Part shown: positions 1 through 9,773 of the stretch, one piece after another
How positions within the stretch are numbered: position 1 is the first letter of the stretch
How the letters are laid out: every line of letters starts with the position of its first letter
Translations under genes and position numbers: made by a program
The notes under the pieces: model-generated
Told to the model about the DNA's origin: nothing
The model's database searches: none
Seen by the model: the letters and a program-made list of their open reading frames with translations, nothing else
DNA from: Meira nashicola
Taxonomy: Eukaryota > Basidiomycota > Exobasidiomycetes > Exobasidiales > Brachybasidiaceae
Assembly: GCA_001600355.1 (NCBI GenBank)
Contig: BCJU01000001.1
Location: forward strand, 6,448,013-6,512,012
DNA: 64,000 nt
Reading direction: 5' to 3'

Positions 1-1231
1 GCATATTCACATACTTGTAGGCAGCTTGTGTACTGCTGTCTGTTCTTGGCCTTCGAATTGGTGTGCTGAGCCGACGCAAATCCACTCTTGAAGCATGAAG
101 GGTGGGTTGACGGCTGGATTGATGCGTGAGACTTTTGTGGCGCGGAGGCTTGTGATACATTTGAATCGATTGCCATAAACGATCTTTGTGCTCCTCATCG
201 ATGTTCGAATGACTGCGTGCTCTTGTGGCTGGCATGGAATACGGGATTGTAGCTGATGATCCGGTCGTACCGAGAGGAGGCAGGTGATAGCGTCCTTCTT
301 CATCTTGATACATACGAGAGTTTAATTGACCGTGCGCACCTGCAGAATATGAAGTTCGAGAAAGTCTTTCACGAACCTTGACGGGTGAAGAAGCTGGCCA
401 AGCTTGACTGAGATCAGTTTGCCAAAAGAAAGGTGAACCATCATGCGTTACAGGACGACTGGGCTCACTTTTGATGTCCATCCATTCACTTGAGGGTGCT
501 TTATCGAATTGATCGTTTGTTGTCAAAAAGCGCGATGACTTCGATCCTCGCATTGTATCATACTGTGGAGCGGTGATTTTGCCACGAATACGATCATAGA
601 CATCCTTTTCAATTTCAGTCACATCATTTTGCATTCTTCGAGGGACTTCATACCGTTGACATAACTCAGCATAATGCTCTCGTAGATTGGTATTAAAGTG
701 ATTTTTGATGGAATTGTCAGGTCGATTGTTCAATTGGGGGCATCTGCTCATCTTTGCCCATTGTCTTCCATTGCGAATGTAGAAATCAATGATGAAAATG
801 CTTTCTTCTTCTGTGAATGGACCATCGTTGATATCTGGATTCACATGATTAAACCAACGTTCACGGCATTGTTTCTTATCACGATTTTGCATTCCCATTT
901 CAACTCTGACCCAATTCTTCTGTCCATACCTCAGCACCAATTCATGTAATGTTCTATCTTCTTCTATTGTCCATGCACCTGTAGCTTTCTTTTTTCCGTA
1001 GGATTGTCGCCTTTTTTCAGTTATCATGCTTGAGTTTGAAGGGGAATGCTCCTGCAAAGGCGGTGAATAAGCATCGAGAAGCGGCAAATCGTTGGAACTA
1101 GCATCACTGTCATCTTTACATGAATGCTCCCCCGATTCAAATAGCGGAGGGAGAGGAGTATATCTAGGCTCCATTTGCGTTGGTGGATCAACAGTGCTAT
1201 ATAGCTGAGTCAATTGGTGAGATGTATTCAT
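1..1231 (-). CDS. R2R3-Myb DNA-binding protein, C-terminus cut by window edge
   Basis: An open frame runs from an ATG at 1231 to the left window edge (410 codons) with no stop, so the 3' end lies outside the window. Residues about 85-130 form one Myb repeat (Trp87, Trp107, Trp126; WFNHVNPDI after the recognition helix). Residues about 137-182 form a second, with Phe139, Trp158 and Phe179 at the three aromatic positions (RPDNSIKNHFNTNL). Aromatic spacing and the DNSIKNHF recognition helix are typical of c-Myb/R2R3 domains, so this is a probable nuclear sequence-specific transcription factor. The N-terminal 80 residues and the region after about 190 are low complexity. The target genes cannot be told. 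The second repeat has one or two extra residues before RPDNSIK and Phe as its third aromatic, both tolerated in the family. Confidence 0.88.
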   Translation of the reverse strand, partial: MNTSHQLTQLYSTVDPPTQMEPRYTPLPPLFESGEHSCKDDSDASSNDLPLLDAYSPPLQEHSPSNSSMITEKRRQSYGKKKATGAWTIEEDRTLHELVLRYGQKNWVRVEMGMQNRDKKQCRERWFNHVNPDINDGPFTEEESIFIIDFYIRNGRQWAKMSRCPQLNNRPDNSIKNHFNTNLREHYAELCQRYEVPRRMQNDVTEIEKDVYDRIRGKITAPQYDTMRGSKSSRFLTTNDQFDKAPSSEWMDIKSEPSRPVTHDGSPFFWQTDLSQAWPASSPVKVRERLSRTSYSAGAHGQLNSRMYQDEEGRYHLPPLGTTGSSATIPYSMPATRARSHSNIDEEHKDRLWQSIQMYHKPPRHKSLTHQSSRQPTLHASRVDLRRLSTPIRRPRTDSSTQAAYKYVNM

Positions 1232-2845
1232 TGTCGTTTGTGGTAGTTGGGATTTATGATTTCGGAAGCGCGATTAGGGAGTATTTATATGTGATGGTTC
1301 GTACAAACAGAGAAAAGATTAACGCTGTCAATCGACAATAACTCTAATTAAACTTTTGTACGCATTTAACGTCGGAGTTTTGTTAACCTTCTTTTTCGTT
1401 AGCTGAGTTTTTGGCTAGAGAGAGAAAGAAAGTATATCAAGCATTGCTTGCTTCTTTGTGCTAACATGCGGTAATCAAAAAAGGGCATTCAGCCACTTTC
1501 GCAGTTCGGACTTTGGTACCCATCGCATGAAAAAAAATTCACAACTGGCGTCCGCTTGAACAAACACCACAAGGAAATCCATTCCGCTAAAGTAGGGTAA
1601 AGGTGCACAAATCACACAAACAAAGAATTTAATACTTACTCGGAGAATATTGCGACATATTTTGCACAGAGTGATATAATTTATCTGTCAGCATTCAAAG
1701 GAACTGTTTTTCTCCTAAGAGGAGGACCACAAGGTCAATCTGAGATTAAAAGCTCACGATCAGGAAAAAGAGTTGCAGACGGCATGATCACACGCTACAT
1801 TTATTCCAACTAGTCACCATATCTAGATAAGGTGATTTTTGCCAATCTCTGCCCAACTTTATACAACTGAAATTCATTTGCGAAAAGGTAGAGTATATGC
1901 ACACCATTTTACGTGCCAAAAGGGCGTCTAATAAAGCAAATTCATTCCATACGGAAAGTGTTGCGCTTGTCCTGGCAGTGCATATGCATGTAGAGCTACT
2001 CTATTTGTCGGTTAAATTTGCTTTTGCGGATAGGAGAGGTGGAAGCTTTTTTCGTGTATGACTGTCTTTATGCAATAAATTGACATTTGTCCGTTTCGTT
2101 TTACCGATGCTACATGTATGGTCCGTCAAGAATTCTATAAATATGAAGTAACCCTTGATAACAAGCAGAAAAAGCGCCGAATTGTGGAACAAAGCAGTGT
2201 TTACTAGTGACAGGAATTGGTCCGAACTTTGGGGAGAAAGTCTAGACCATGCATTTGTAGCGGCGTTCTTTCGCAGATGCGTGCATATCAATCCGACATT
2301 CCATCCGCTCAAGAGCGCATTGACAGCTTACCATTGGATAGCGTCATCGGGCCGACGAAATGTATCCAAAACACCGACTCGTGTAAGGACATGCTTCATG
2401 TATTGGGCTCGAACTATCTGCCCATGTGGAATTTATAACGACAAGGTACTCATTTTCATCCAGCGGTTTTACTTTTAATGCTGTGTAACCCCAGCATCAT
2501 ATCGCGTACCTTGTTCACCGACTCCTACTCTAATCTCTTATCACTGTGGTCACGCTATTCATTATTTCAGCAGCAGGTACAACCGCAAATGGGTAGTAGC
2601 GTTCAGGCTAAAGGATAGATGGCAGCCAATATTAAAGATGACTAAAGTGGTGAACACGCGTGAGAAAAGTTAAAACACTGTAAAAGTGCCCTCTCCACTT
2701 TTTTTAAAAAAATACTGCTTACGGGTAAAGTTCGAAAAGATTCCCAGGACACGCGACTCGCATCACACACACATATCTTCTCACCACCATTATCGGCAAA
2801 CTGAATAGCCGATCGAACGAGAATAGTTTCGTCGGGTGTCAAGGT
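1232..2845. other. 1.6 kb gap, no supported gene
   Basis: The left part is the upstream region of the Myb gene and the right end is the 5' region of the PLP-homeostasis gene. Short frames overlap on both strands at 2001-2478 and none has a recognisable domain. Two things hint at small exons on the plus strand: an acceptor-like ttctttcgcag followed by ATG at 2277, open to a stop at 2438, and a second acceptor-like cattatttcag near 2571 followed by a 15-codon frame to TAG. I could not join them into a convincing protein, so no gene is called. Confidence 0.5.
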
Positions 2846-3880
2846 ATGCTTTGTACCGGTTCAACATTGGTAAAGCGATCTTCTCTCTTATTTTACTCCA
2901 CTTCGAGAACGATGGCAACCGAAGCATCCTCTTCATCCATTTCAAAGAAGCAACTGAACCCGACAGACGAACAAATTGAACGAATCACCGGAAAGATTTC
3001 ACAAGTTCGCAAAAGGATCTCACAAGCAAGTACGGATGCCAAAAGGGAAAAAGAACCAAGGTTAGTTGCAATTTCGAAATTGCATCCTCCTACCAGTATC
3101 TTGGCAGCACATAAGTATTGTCAACCTGCTCAATTGCATTTTGGTGAAAATTATGCGCAAGAATTAGAAGCAAAGGCAAAAGTTCTTCCTGAATCAATAA
3201 ATTGGCATTTTGTTGGAAAGTTACAGAGTAATAAAGCAAAGTTGGTAGCAAGCATTCCGAATTTGTTCTTAATCGAGACTCTAGATTCGATCAAATTGGC
3301 AAATGCGTTGGAAAAAGTGCGAGCGGGTTTGCAGGATGCGAGACCATTGGGTGTTTATGTACAAGTGAACACATCAGGAGAGGAGAACAAGGGTGGCTTA
3401 TCACCTCTTCAATCTGAAGGAGAGGCTGATCAATCCGAAGTGTACAAGCTTGCGGTTCATGTCATTCAAGAATGCCAACACCTTCAACTGAAAGGGGTGA
3501 TGACAATCGGAGCTGCAACAAATAGTCAGGCAAGCAAGGAGAAAGGAAATGTAGGAGATTCAGACAAGAGTGCAGAGGAGATTGCGGCCGAGGCACGATC
3601 TGTAAATCCAGACTTTGATACGTTGTATACCACGAGACAAGTGCTAGTAAATGCTCTACGGAAGAATGAAAGCCTAAACTCTGCAAAAGATCGCTATCCT
3701 GCACTTCTTTCTGGGGACGAGAAAGGTGGACTAGAGTTGAGTATGGGAATGAGTAATGATTTGGAAGTGGCTGTTCGAGCTGGAAGCGAAAATGTTCGGG
3801 TGGGAACGGATTGCTTTGGCGTTCGGGCACCATCAAGGGATGAAGCAATGGAAGCAATGAAGGATGAATTGGAGGTGTAA
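2846..3880 (+). CDS. PLP homeostasis protein (YggS/PLPBP/YBL036C family)
   Basis: This is the alanine-racemase-N-fold protein that binds pyridoxal 5'-phosphate without known catalysis and buffers cellular B6 vitamers. The PLP lysine is Lys78 in LVAISKLHP; HFGENYAQE, WHFVGKLQSNK and the phosphate-binding LSMGMSNDLE (about 298-307) follow in family order. At 344 residues it exceeds the usual 230-260. Part of the excess is an N-terminal leader; the rest is a hydrophilic insertion at about 225-255 before the conserved LYTTRQVL. Two starts are possible: 2846 gives a basic, serine-rich leader without acidic residues that could target mitochondria, and the in-frame ATG at 2912 (MATEASSSS) would give a cytosolic form. 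It is convergent with cyanase, 60 bp between stops. Confidence 0.93.
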   Translation: MLCTGSTLVKRSSLLFYSTSRTMATEASSSSISKKQLNPTDEQIERITGKISQVRKRISQASTDAKREKEPRLVAISKLHPPTSILAAHKYCQPAQLHFGENYAQELEAKAKVLPESINWHFVGKLQSNKAKLVASIPNLFLIETLDSIKLANALEKVRAGLQDARPLGVYVQVNTSGEENKGGLSPLQSEGEADQSEVYKLAVHVIQECQHLQLKGVMTIGAATNSQASKEKGNVGDSDKSAEEIAAEARSVNPDFDTLYTTRQVLVNALRKNESLNSAKDRYPALLSGDEKGGLELSMGMSNDLEVAVRAGSENVRVGTDCFGVRAPSRDEAMEAMKDELEV

Positions 3881-3940
3881 AGGATGCATCATCATACATT
3901 TGTAGTAGTAGCACATCGAATCGATAATCAAATAGACAAT

Positions 3941-4733
3941 CTACCATCTCTTGTATGGCAAGAATTTACCATTGAGAGTGATCTATGTTGTAGGAAGGAA
4001 AGAGGTGTTAATGATATTAATGTGTCCGCTTCTTAAAGATGCATATACTCACCTTGACACGATCTCCAGCGGGGTCCTTTACGCGTTCCATGTCACCATA
4101 GAAGTCGATCAAGCTCATGATACCTGGGGAAGAAATGTTAGACATCAACTTAGAGCGTTTGTGTTTTTTCATGCAAACTCACCATCACCGAATTTTTCAT
4201 GAATCATGGCTTTGAGTGGGTGACCATAAACTACCAAACATTCGTATAAGCGGTAGATCGTGGGATCTGTAAATTGATTAGAAATGTATCAGTAACTCGA
4301 AATAAGTTTTATAGAAAGATCATCATTTCTACTCACCTTGAGGAGGGAATTGACCTAATCCTCTTGTTGGATAGAAGTGAGGGCCCATAGCAGCATTTAA
4401 TTCTTCAAAAGGTACTTCTAAAACTTCACTTAATGCTTTAAGATCTTTTTCTTCCGGTTTTGCTTGACCATAAAAGATTCCAGCCGTATACCATTCACTT
4501 CTATTGATCTTTTTTGAAATATCTTCGAATGAAAGTTGTTTTTGCACTTTTGCATCATGTAATGAAGTGAATACTGGAGCTAATTCACTTAAGACAGCAG
4601 GTCTATTTGAATGTTGACTAGAAGACATTTTGATTGTGGATGTATGGAATGCTGAGAGAGCTCTTGGTTGAAAGATGAGTTTTGAAGATGGATGAAGTCT
4701 TAAAGCAAGACGGGAAGATTGAAGAAAAGTCAT
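3941..4733 (-). CDS. cynS: Cyanate hydratase (cyanase), four exons, likely mitochondrial leader
   Basis: Cyanase converts cyanate and bicarbonate to CO2 and carbamate, which decays to ammonia. Exons by descending coordinate are 4337-4733, 4183-4266, 4053-4123 and 3941-3982; the introns (70, 59, 70 nt) have GTGAGT donors and YAG acceptors. The join gives 197 residues ending FLPYKRW, the family C-terminus. Catalytic Arg138, Glu141 and Ser164 have exactly the spacing of Escherichia coli Arg96, Glu99 and Ser122 (YRLYE and GIMS). The start at 4733 adds about 35 residues rich in Arg, Ser and Leu without acidic residues ([15 protein letters not shown]...), resembling a mitochondrial presequence. Met36 (MSSSQHS, at 4628) would give the normal cytosolic length. 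The frame also extends to an ATG at 4820, less leader-like. Confidence 0.93.
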
Positions 4734-5767
4734 CTTTTTATACACTACTTTGATAGGAGATATGATGGAAGACGATAATCGGATGATCTTTTTCAGAAAA
4801 GATTGCCAAGAAAAGTACAAAACGGCTGGCCCGGTAAGAAGTTTGTGGAGAAGAAGTGCATCTTTTCCTATCTAACGCGCTAATTTGCATACGTAGACCG
4901 GGGAATGAATCCTTCAAAAGATAAGGATTGATAACCTTTTTAACGCTAAACTGACGCACCAATCATCTTAGCCGAAAAAGATTCTATCATGAGAGATAAC
5001 AAGGACTTTTTTCCACTTTATCGGTTAAGTGAAGCCCGAAAATATCAAATTAAAGCTTTTGTCTAAATTATATGCAAATTGGTTGACTTTTTAGATAAGA
5101 TGATGCTGATTACATAAGCAAGATTGTCAAACATGAAATCTGGCGTCAATCATGATGACCCCAAGCTAAACATCTATTTTACAGTCATTATACATACATA
5201 CACGCGCGTATTATTAACACTCTAACCAAAAATAGCAACTTTCCATAAAGGCTGCTTGCTTGCAGCGTTCTATCGCGTGTGATAGAATCTCAACTAAACT
5301 TTTTCTATTTTATTTTATGTTCGGCGATTTAACGGAGAGGCAAACAAGCAAGCTGGGCGCAAAGCCGGCGCTTCTGCGCTAAAATGAACAAACGTACACA
5401 CACAAACACGGCAGGCTGTGGAAAAGCACCGCCTCAGTGTGATGAAGTGGTCCCTTGACCTGCTTACAACAAACGCCCACGAATTGTGTATGCAATGCAG
5501 CCTGCGCGTGCGTACGGCAAAAAAAAAATCTTGACATACACATATTGTGATGCAGAGTGTGGAGTGGCAGTGAAGATGAATTTGGGAAACACATGTTCGA
5601 ACTTGTCTCATTACCATCAACTTTTTTCTTTTCGTTCGATCAATTTATTGAAACAATTTCCACAACTTCTCCTCAACTTACGACGAATAGAAAAGCAACA
5701 TTATACTGATTGAAATTGAAGAACGCTTTGGCCCAACATATCAGCCGAACCACTTCATTTCATTAAA
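4734..5767. other. 1 kb gap between divergent genes
   Basis: This is the shared upstream region of cyanase (minus) and the LEA-like membrane protein (plus). It holds only short overlapping frames with no family resemblance, an AT-rich stretch at about 5020-5320 and an A-run near 5520. No RNA gene or repeat was recognised. Confidence 0.5.
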
Positions 5768-6715
5768 ATGTCATACCCCTTCACAAATCAACATTATGCG
5801 CAAGACAGTTATGCGCACAATGCGTATCATAACGGAAATCAGGGGCGTTATTCACAGGAACAAAATCAAAATGTGAATCAATACAATTCATACGAGAGTG
5901 ATAATTATGCAAGAGATACACAAACAAACGTTCATGATCAAAGTTCGTTAGGACCTGAAGTTCCGGAAAAGAGTGAAAAGATGTACAATGAAGGCAATTC
6001 ACCTTATGGAGCAAGAGGAGCAGCATCTGACCCAATTTATACAGGTAATTCAATTTGGTCTCATGATGATAAACGTTCGATGGCAAAAAGGAGCGTTCCC
6101 GCAAAGTTATTCAGAGTTTTGTTTTGCATCATCATCAATGCAATTATTGTGATCGTTAGTATTATTTGTTTAGTCGTCATCTTTGCAAGACCTTTTAATG
6201 TTGGCGTTGGAACTGTTACACCACCTTCATCGAATTCTGTTAGCCTGGACGGCAATGCGATCACATTTAATGGTTCAATCGATTTCATCGTATCTAATCC
6301 CAATTCAATCTCTTCTGCTCTTTCTTTGGACGCAAAGGTATACGATACAGTAGATAAAAGTCAGGATATCGGAAGAGGAAGTGTTGAAAGCGCAAAGATT
6401 GATGCAAACGCAAATAGTACAATTCATTTTCCATATCAAATCCGATACGATTATACAGCCGATAAGAATAAGCTCATTTTGCAAGATTTGCTTTCAAAAT
6501 GTACATCAAAAAGTCAATTGGATCTCGAACTCAAAATCAATGCAAACATTAAAATTCTTTCTGTTCCTGTTCCCGTTTCATTCAGTCAAGATATCAACTT
6601 TGATTGTCCAATTCCAAGCGATATCCTCAAGAATATCGGAGGTGGAAGTCTAGGCAGCCTTGCTAGTAGTTTAACAGGCAGATCAAGAATACCGGACGAT
6701 CATCATGAATTGTAG
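5768..6715 (+). CDS. Single-pass membrane protein with LEA2-like lumenal domain
   Basis: This 315-residue protein has a polar N-terminal tail rich in Tyr, Asn and Gln (1-100), a basic segment (KRSMAKRSVPAKLFR) and one transmembrane helix at about 117-140. A C-terminal domain of about 165 residues has alternating hydrophobic strands. The basic flank before the helix predicts the tail in the cytosol. The C-terminal domain (ITFNGSIDFIVSNPNSIS, then strands ending SFSQDINFDCPIP) resembles the LEA14/WHy beta-sandwich found in fungal membrane proteins such as Vac7 and Tag1. The exact role is unknown; vacuolar or endomembrane location is inference. Convergent with the hydrolase gene at 6824. Confidence 0.8.
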   Translation: MSYPFTNQHYAQDSYAHNAYHNGNQGRYSQEQNQNVNQYNSYESDNYARDTQTNVHDQSSLGPEVPEKSEKMYNEGNSPYGARGAASDPIYTGNSIWSHDDKRSMAKRSVPAKLFRVLFCIIINAIIVIVSIICLVVIFARPFNVGVGTVTPPSSNSVSLDGNAITFNGSIDFIVSNPNSISSALSLDAKVYDTVDKSQDIGRGSVESAKIDANANSTIHFPYQIRYDYTADKNKLILQDLLSKCTSKSQLDLELKINANIKILSVPVPVSFSQDINFDCPIPSDILKNIGGGSLGSLASSLTGRSRIPDDHHEL

Positions 6716-6823
6716 CATACATATCTCCTAATCTCTTTCACGCAGACTCACACACAAGGACAATATCTTTTCGTTTCTTTATCTAAAATGCATGTTTATT
6801 TCCTATATCCGCGAGAGTCTAAT

Positions 6824-8347
6824 TTACAGTTTTGCCGAATTTATATGTTTAGCAACGGATTGTTTGATAACTTTTGCAACTTCTTTTCCAGAGAAATCAG
6901 GATTTTCTTGAACGGCCAAATGATTTAATTCCCAATCTGACCAGGTAAATCGATCGCCAAATTTAGCAAAGTTGATTGCAATTTGATCTCTTGCTCGTCC
7001 TAATTGTGGAGCGGCACGAGCATAATTTGTCCAAAAGATATGATTGAAACCTTTATTTTTTGGTCTTGTTAATTCTAATGCCCCCCATGCTCCACACCAT
7101 GAATGTGCAAATTGAGAAGCTTCACTCCACTTTGTCATGCAAAGAGTAACGGGAGAATCTTGTTTATCTTCGTATCCTACTAAAGGATAAAATCCATAAC
7201 GAACATGTTTTTCACGGACACGAGCATCCCATGCTTGAAAGTAAGGTTTTGTATCCATATAATCCAAAACTGCTTGTCTGTTCTTGAATACATCTTTACG
7301 AATAATGGCACCTTTATAAAGCGGATGTTCGGTGGAAACAGGTTGTATTGTAAAATCGTCAAATCGCGAAACCATTGGATCTATACTGATATGTCCATCG
7401 CAAAGATCTGCTATTCCTGTGAATAACATTGAACATGCAGCACCACTATGACTATGTGTTATTGCGATTATCGTTCGATCTTTTCGACCCGAACCTTCTT
7501 TTTGTTTTTGTAATTGAGTTTTAACATTTTCTGATTTGGGTGGAAGATAATTCTGTAGGAATTGCTGTACATCTCGAGCATGATCCCACCAAGGTGTACA
7601 AACACTCAAAGTATCACGATTCAATATACCTGCATCGCCAGAATTAAAAGTATCCAAACTCCAAATCTCATCTACAAACACATCACTCCCATTAGATTCC
7701 AATTCGGCCAGCAAAGATTCAAGCATTGGTTCATAAATCTCCTTGTGAAATCCATTGGCATGTGATAGGAATAATGTGATCGGTTTACCTTTCTTTTGTG
7801 TTGAATCAGGTACAATACGTTGAATGCATCCCCAAAGTTGTGGTTGACCGGAATCAGCCAAAGTTTGTGCAATCCTTTCTGCTTCTTGTTGTGAATGTGG
7901 CGGATAAATAGTTTCAGGTGGACATTGTGAAATTTGTTCTTCAAATAATTGCATATCCTCTTTACGAAATTGACGTTCAACTTCTTTTCCTCCTTTAATT
8001 ACTTCCGCATGTACTTTTAAAGGTGCAGGTCCAGGTTTATGTGTTGCATGAAAATGTGATCGAGGAAATGCTGCAGGAAATACATGATTGTTTGAAATCC
8101 AAGATGTTGATCCAACTTTGAAAGCGATACGATCAGCTTGCAATGATCCTTTTGGCAATCTTTCCAAAGCAGGAGGCTTAACTTGTTTTTCTGGTTGCAA
8201 TAATGGCAATAAATGCAATTCTACAGGAGAAGGATTAGAAACACCTGCTTCCGTTAAAGAAGTGAACTCCATACCACCGACTTTAACCATTTTGCCAAAG
8301 GATGTAAAAGATGATGGTCGAATACGTAAAAGATTGGCAAGTAACAT
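6824..8347 (-). CDS. Alpha/beta-hydrolase with C-terminal peroxisomal signal (copy 1 of 3)
   Basis: A 507-residue alpha/beta-hydrolase of the fungal Lpx1/toxin-biosynthesis-esterase type. An oxyanion-type SHANGFHKE lies at 195-203 and EIWSLDTFNSGDAG follows. The nucleophile elbow at 297-301 reads THSHS rather than GxSxG, with Ser299 in the nucleophile position. The protein ends SAKL; AKL fits the PTS1 consensus, so peroxisomal import is expected, as for yeast Lpx1. It shares LHLLPLL, RIAF, HVFPAAFPR, QPQLW and DVQQF with the genes at 9774 and 10871, so all three are paralogues. Met20 (8290) is an alternative start. The substrate is unknown, with lipid or ester hydrolysis likely. The missing first glycine of the elbow may change activity. 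Confidence 0.85.
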   Translation of the reverse strand: MLLANLLRIRPSSFTSFGKMVKVGGMEFTSLTEAGVSNPSPVELHLLPLLQPEKQVKPPALERLPKGSLQADRIAFKVGSTSWISNNHVFPAAFPRSHFHATHKPGPAPLKVHAEVIKGGKEVERQFRKEDMQLFEEQISQCPPETIYPPHSQQEAERIAQTLADSGQPQLWGCIQRIVPDSTQKKGKPITLFLSHANGFHKEIYEPMLESLLAELESNGSDVFVDEIWSLDTFNSGDAGILNRDTLSVCTPWWDHARDVQQFLQNYLPPKSENVKTQLQKQKEGSGRKDRTIIAITHSHSGAACSMLFTGIADLCDGHISIDPMVSRFDDFTIQPVSTEHPLYKGAIIRKDVFKNRQAVLDYMDTKPYFQAWDARVREKHVRYGFYPLVGYEDKQDSPVTLCMTKWSEASQFAHSWCGAWGALELTRPKNKGFNHIFWTNYARAAPQLGRARDQIAINFAKFGDRFTWSDWELNHLAVQENPDFSGKEVAKVIKQSVAKHINSAKL

Positions 8348-8391
8348 AATTCAGTGAATTTTTTGTGTGTGTGAAAAAGCAAGGATGCACT

Positions 8392-8403
8392 TTACGCGCG
8401 TAA
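8392..8403. promoter_or_regulatory. Perfect 12-bp palindrome upstream of hydrolase copy 1
   Basis: TTACGCGCGTAA is its own reverse complement and lies about 45 bp upstream of the hydrolase copy 1 start codon. Its position suggests a binding site for a dimeric regulator; this is inference. Confidence 0.35.
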
Positions 8404-8576
8404 GCTCAATTCTCCGCAATTTCCATTCATGGTGCATATGTACATACGTACATGCATTCATACACGGTATATCGGCTTTGGATTGACCGGGCTTATATAA
8501 TCACACACTCGCATAAGTACACAATTTTATTCAAATTTCCAGATTTACAAGTACAATCAAACTTCCTTCTTAACTT

Positions 8577-9410
8577 TCATTCCGCCGATGGAGGTACGAT
8601 TGATGTCTCTGCAATGTTACCGATCGATTGAACTACATTTTGATCTTCAATTCTATCCGAATCTTGTGTTTGAGAGGGTATGGGTAAACTGGCTTGTGTT
8701 AAGGGTTGAGAAGATTCAAGTTCGGTAGTCATTGAAACAGGTTGTGAGGCTGAAAGAGAAGTTACTTCTTTGTTTTCGATTTGTGTTGGCGTAGATGTTA
8801 CAATTTCATCGGGAATACTTGTTTCTACAATCGCTACTGAATCATGAATTGCAGCCGTATCAGGATTAGCAGCAGCAGCAGGTTGAGCTTGTTCTTCTGT
8901 TGGATTGATCGATTGATCAATACTTAAATCCATACTTTCATCCTTTCCTTGTTCTGCATTTGTAATATTTGTAAGTGCAGGTGTTGCATGCGAATCAGTT
9001 GTTCCAAGGTGTGTGACAGGTAGAGCAGCATCTGAAGTGTTTTCCGATTCAACAGCTAAAACATCAGCAGAAGAAATTACTGGAATCGTTTCTATGGCTG
9101 CAGGTTCAGGATCAACTTCCATATTTGCCATCGTTTCTTCGCCAACCATATGTTCTTCTTCTGGATCAAATCGAATAGTATCTGAAGTGCGTATCCATTT
9201 CAACACTTTTACATTATTTTGTGCACCTGCTGCGATTGGTGGCAGTACCCATTCCTTTTTCCATACTCTGTGTGATAGACATTCGTTCAGTATCATATCA
9301 TTATCATCCTATAAATCCTACCCTGTAACTACTACTCACGCTACTGGTTCCCTTTGCAACCGCCTCTGTTCATTCTCTATATTTGCACGTACTCCATATC
9401 GATGTGACAT
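8577..9410 (-). CDS. Small BCL7-like protein with acidic low-complexity tail
   Basis: Two exons, 9340-9410 and 8577-9267, flank a 72-nt intron (GTGAGT...CACAG) and encode 253 residues. The start at 9410 opens with MSHRYGVRANIENEQRRL, and the splice creates AVWKKEWVLP followed by VKVLKWIRT. This pattern (VRAE-like start, arginine helix, WxKxWV, then K-x-x-KW) resembles the N-terminal domain of BCL7, an accessory subunit of SWI/SNF remodellers. The rest is Ser/Thr/Ala/Glu-rich without a fold signature. Without the first exon the domain would be missed. It lies between hydrolase copies 1 and 2. The gene model is fairly secure; the BCL7 link is a resemblance only. Confidence 0.75.
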
Positions 9411-9459
9411 GATTGCAATTTAGTTTACTTCGTTTGGATGGAAGATGAGATGGATGCAT

Positions 9460-9511
9460 GTAGTCTAGACTACACTACATAGACTGTACTTCTTACGCGT
9501 AGACTACGCGT
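9460..9511. promoter_or_regulatory. Pair of palindromes in a bidirectional promoter
   Basis: GTAGTCTAGACTAC (9460-9473) is a perfect palindrome. ACGCGTAG-A-CTACGCGT (9495-9511) is an inverted repeat with one central base. Both contain TAGACTAC and the second contains two ACGCGT boxes. They sit 50-100 bp upstream of the BCL7-like gene and about 265-315 bp upstream of hydrolase copy 2. The symmetry suggests binding of a dimeric factor such as a Zn2Cys6 protein; ACGCGT is the MBF-type box. Function is inferred from position only. Confidence 0.45.
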
Positions 9512-9773
9512 GCGTTTTGAGAAAACCCAAAAAGGTTAATACACAGGCTCGTTTATTATTATTTCTTGGGGAAGAAGATTTAGCCTGTCTACATATCGGC
9601 GTTAAATTGATGTGATGTAGGTACATGCGCCACTTTTTAATTGCCTATCCGGTCATTATTTTTGAATCGGCCCGGTAGAGGATTGGACTAGAAAATTGCA
9701 AGGGCTTGTAAAATGATTACCTCTTTTGTTCTCAATACTCAAAATTGATCTCTTTGACATTTAGGATCAAATC

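Noticed and set aside
2642..2842. Minus-strand frame ending near a GTAAGC donor-like site, upstream of the PLP-homeostasis gene
   Set aside because: It has no ATG start, an upstream stop, lies in the promoter of the divergent gene and shows no domain.
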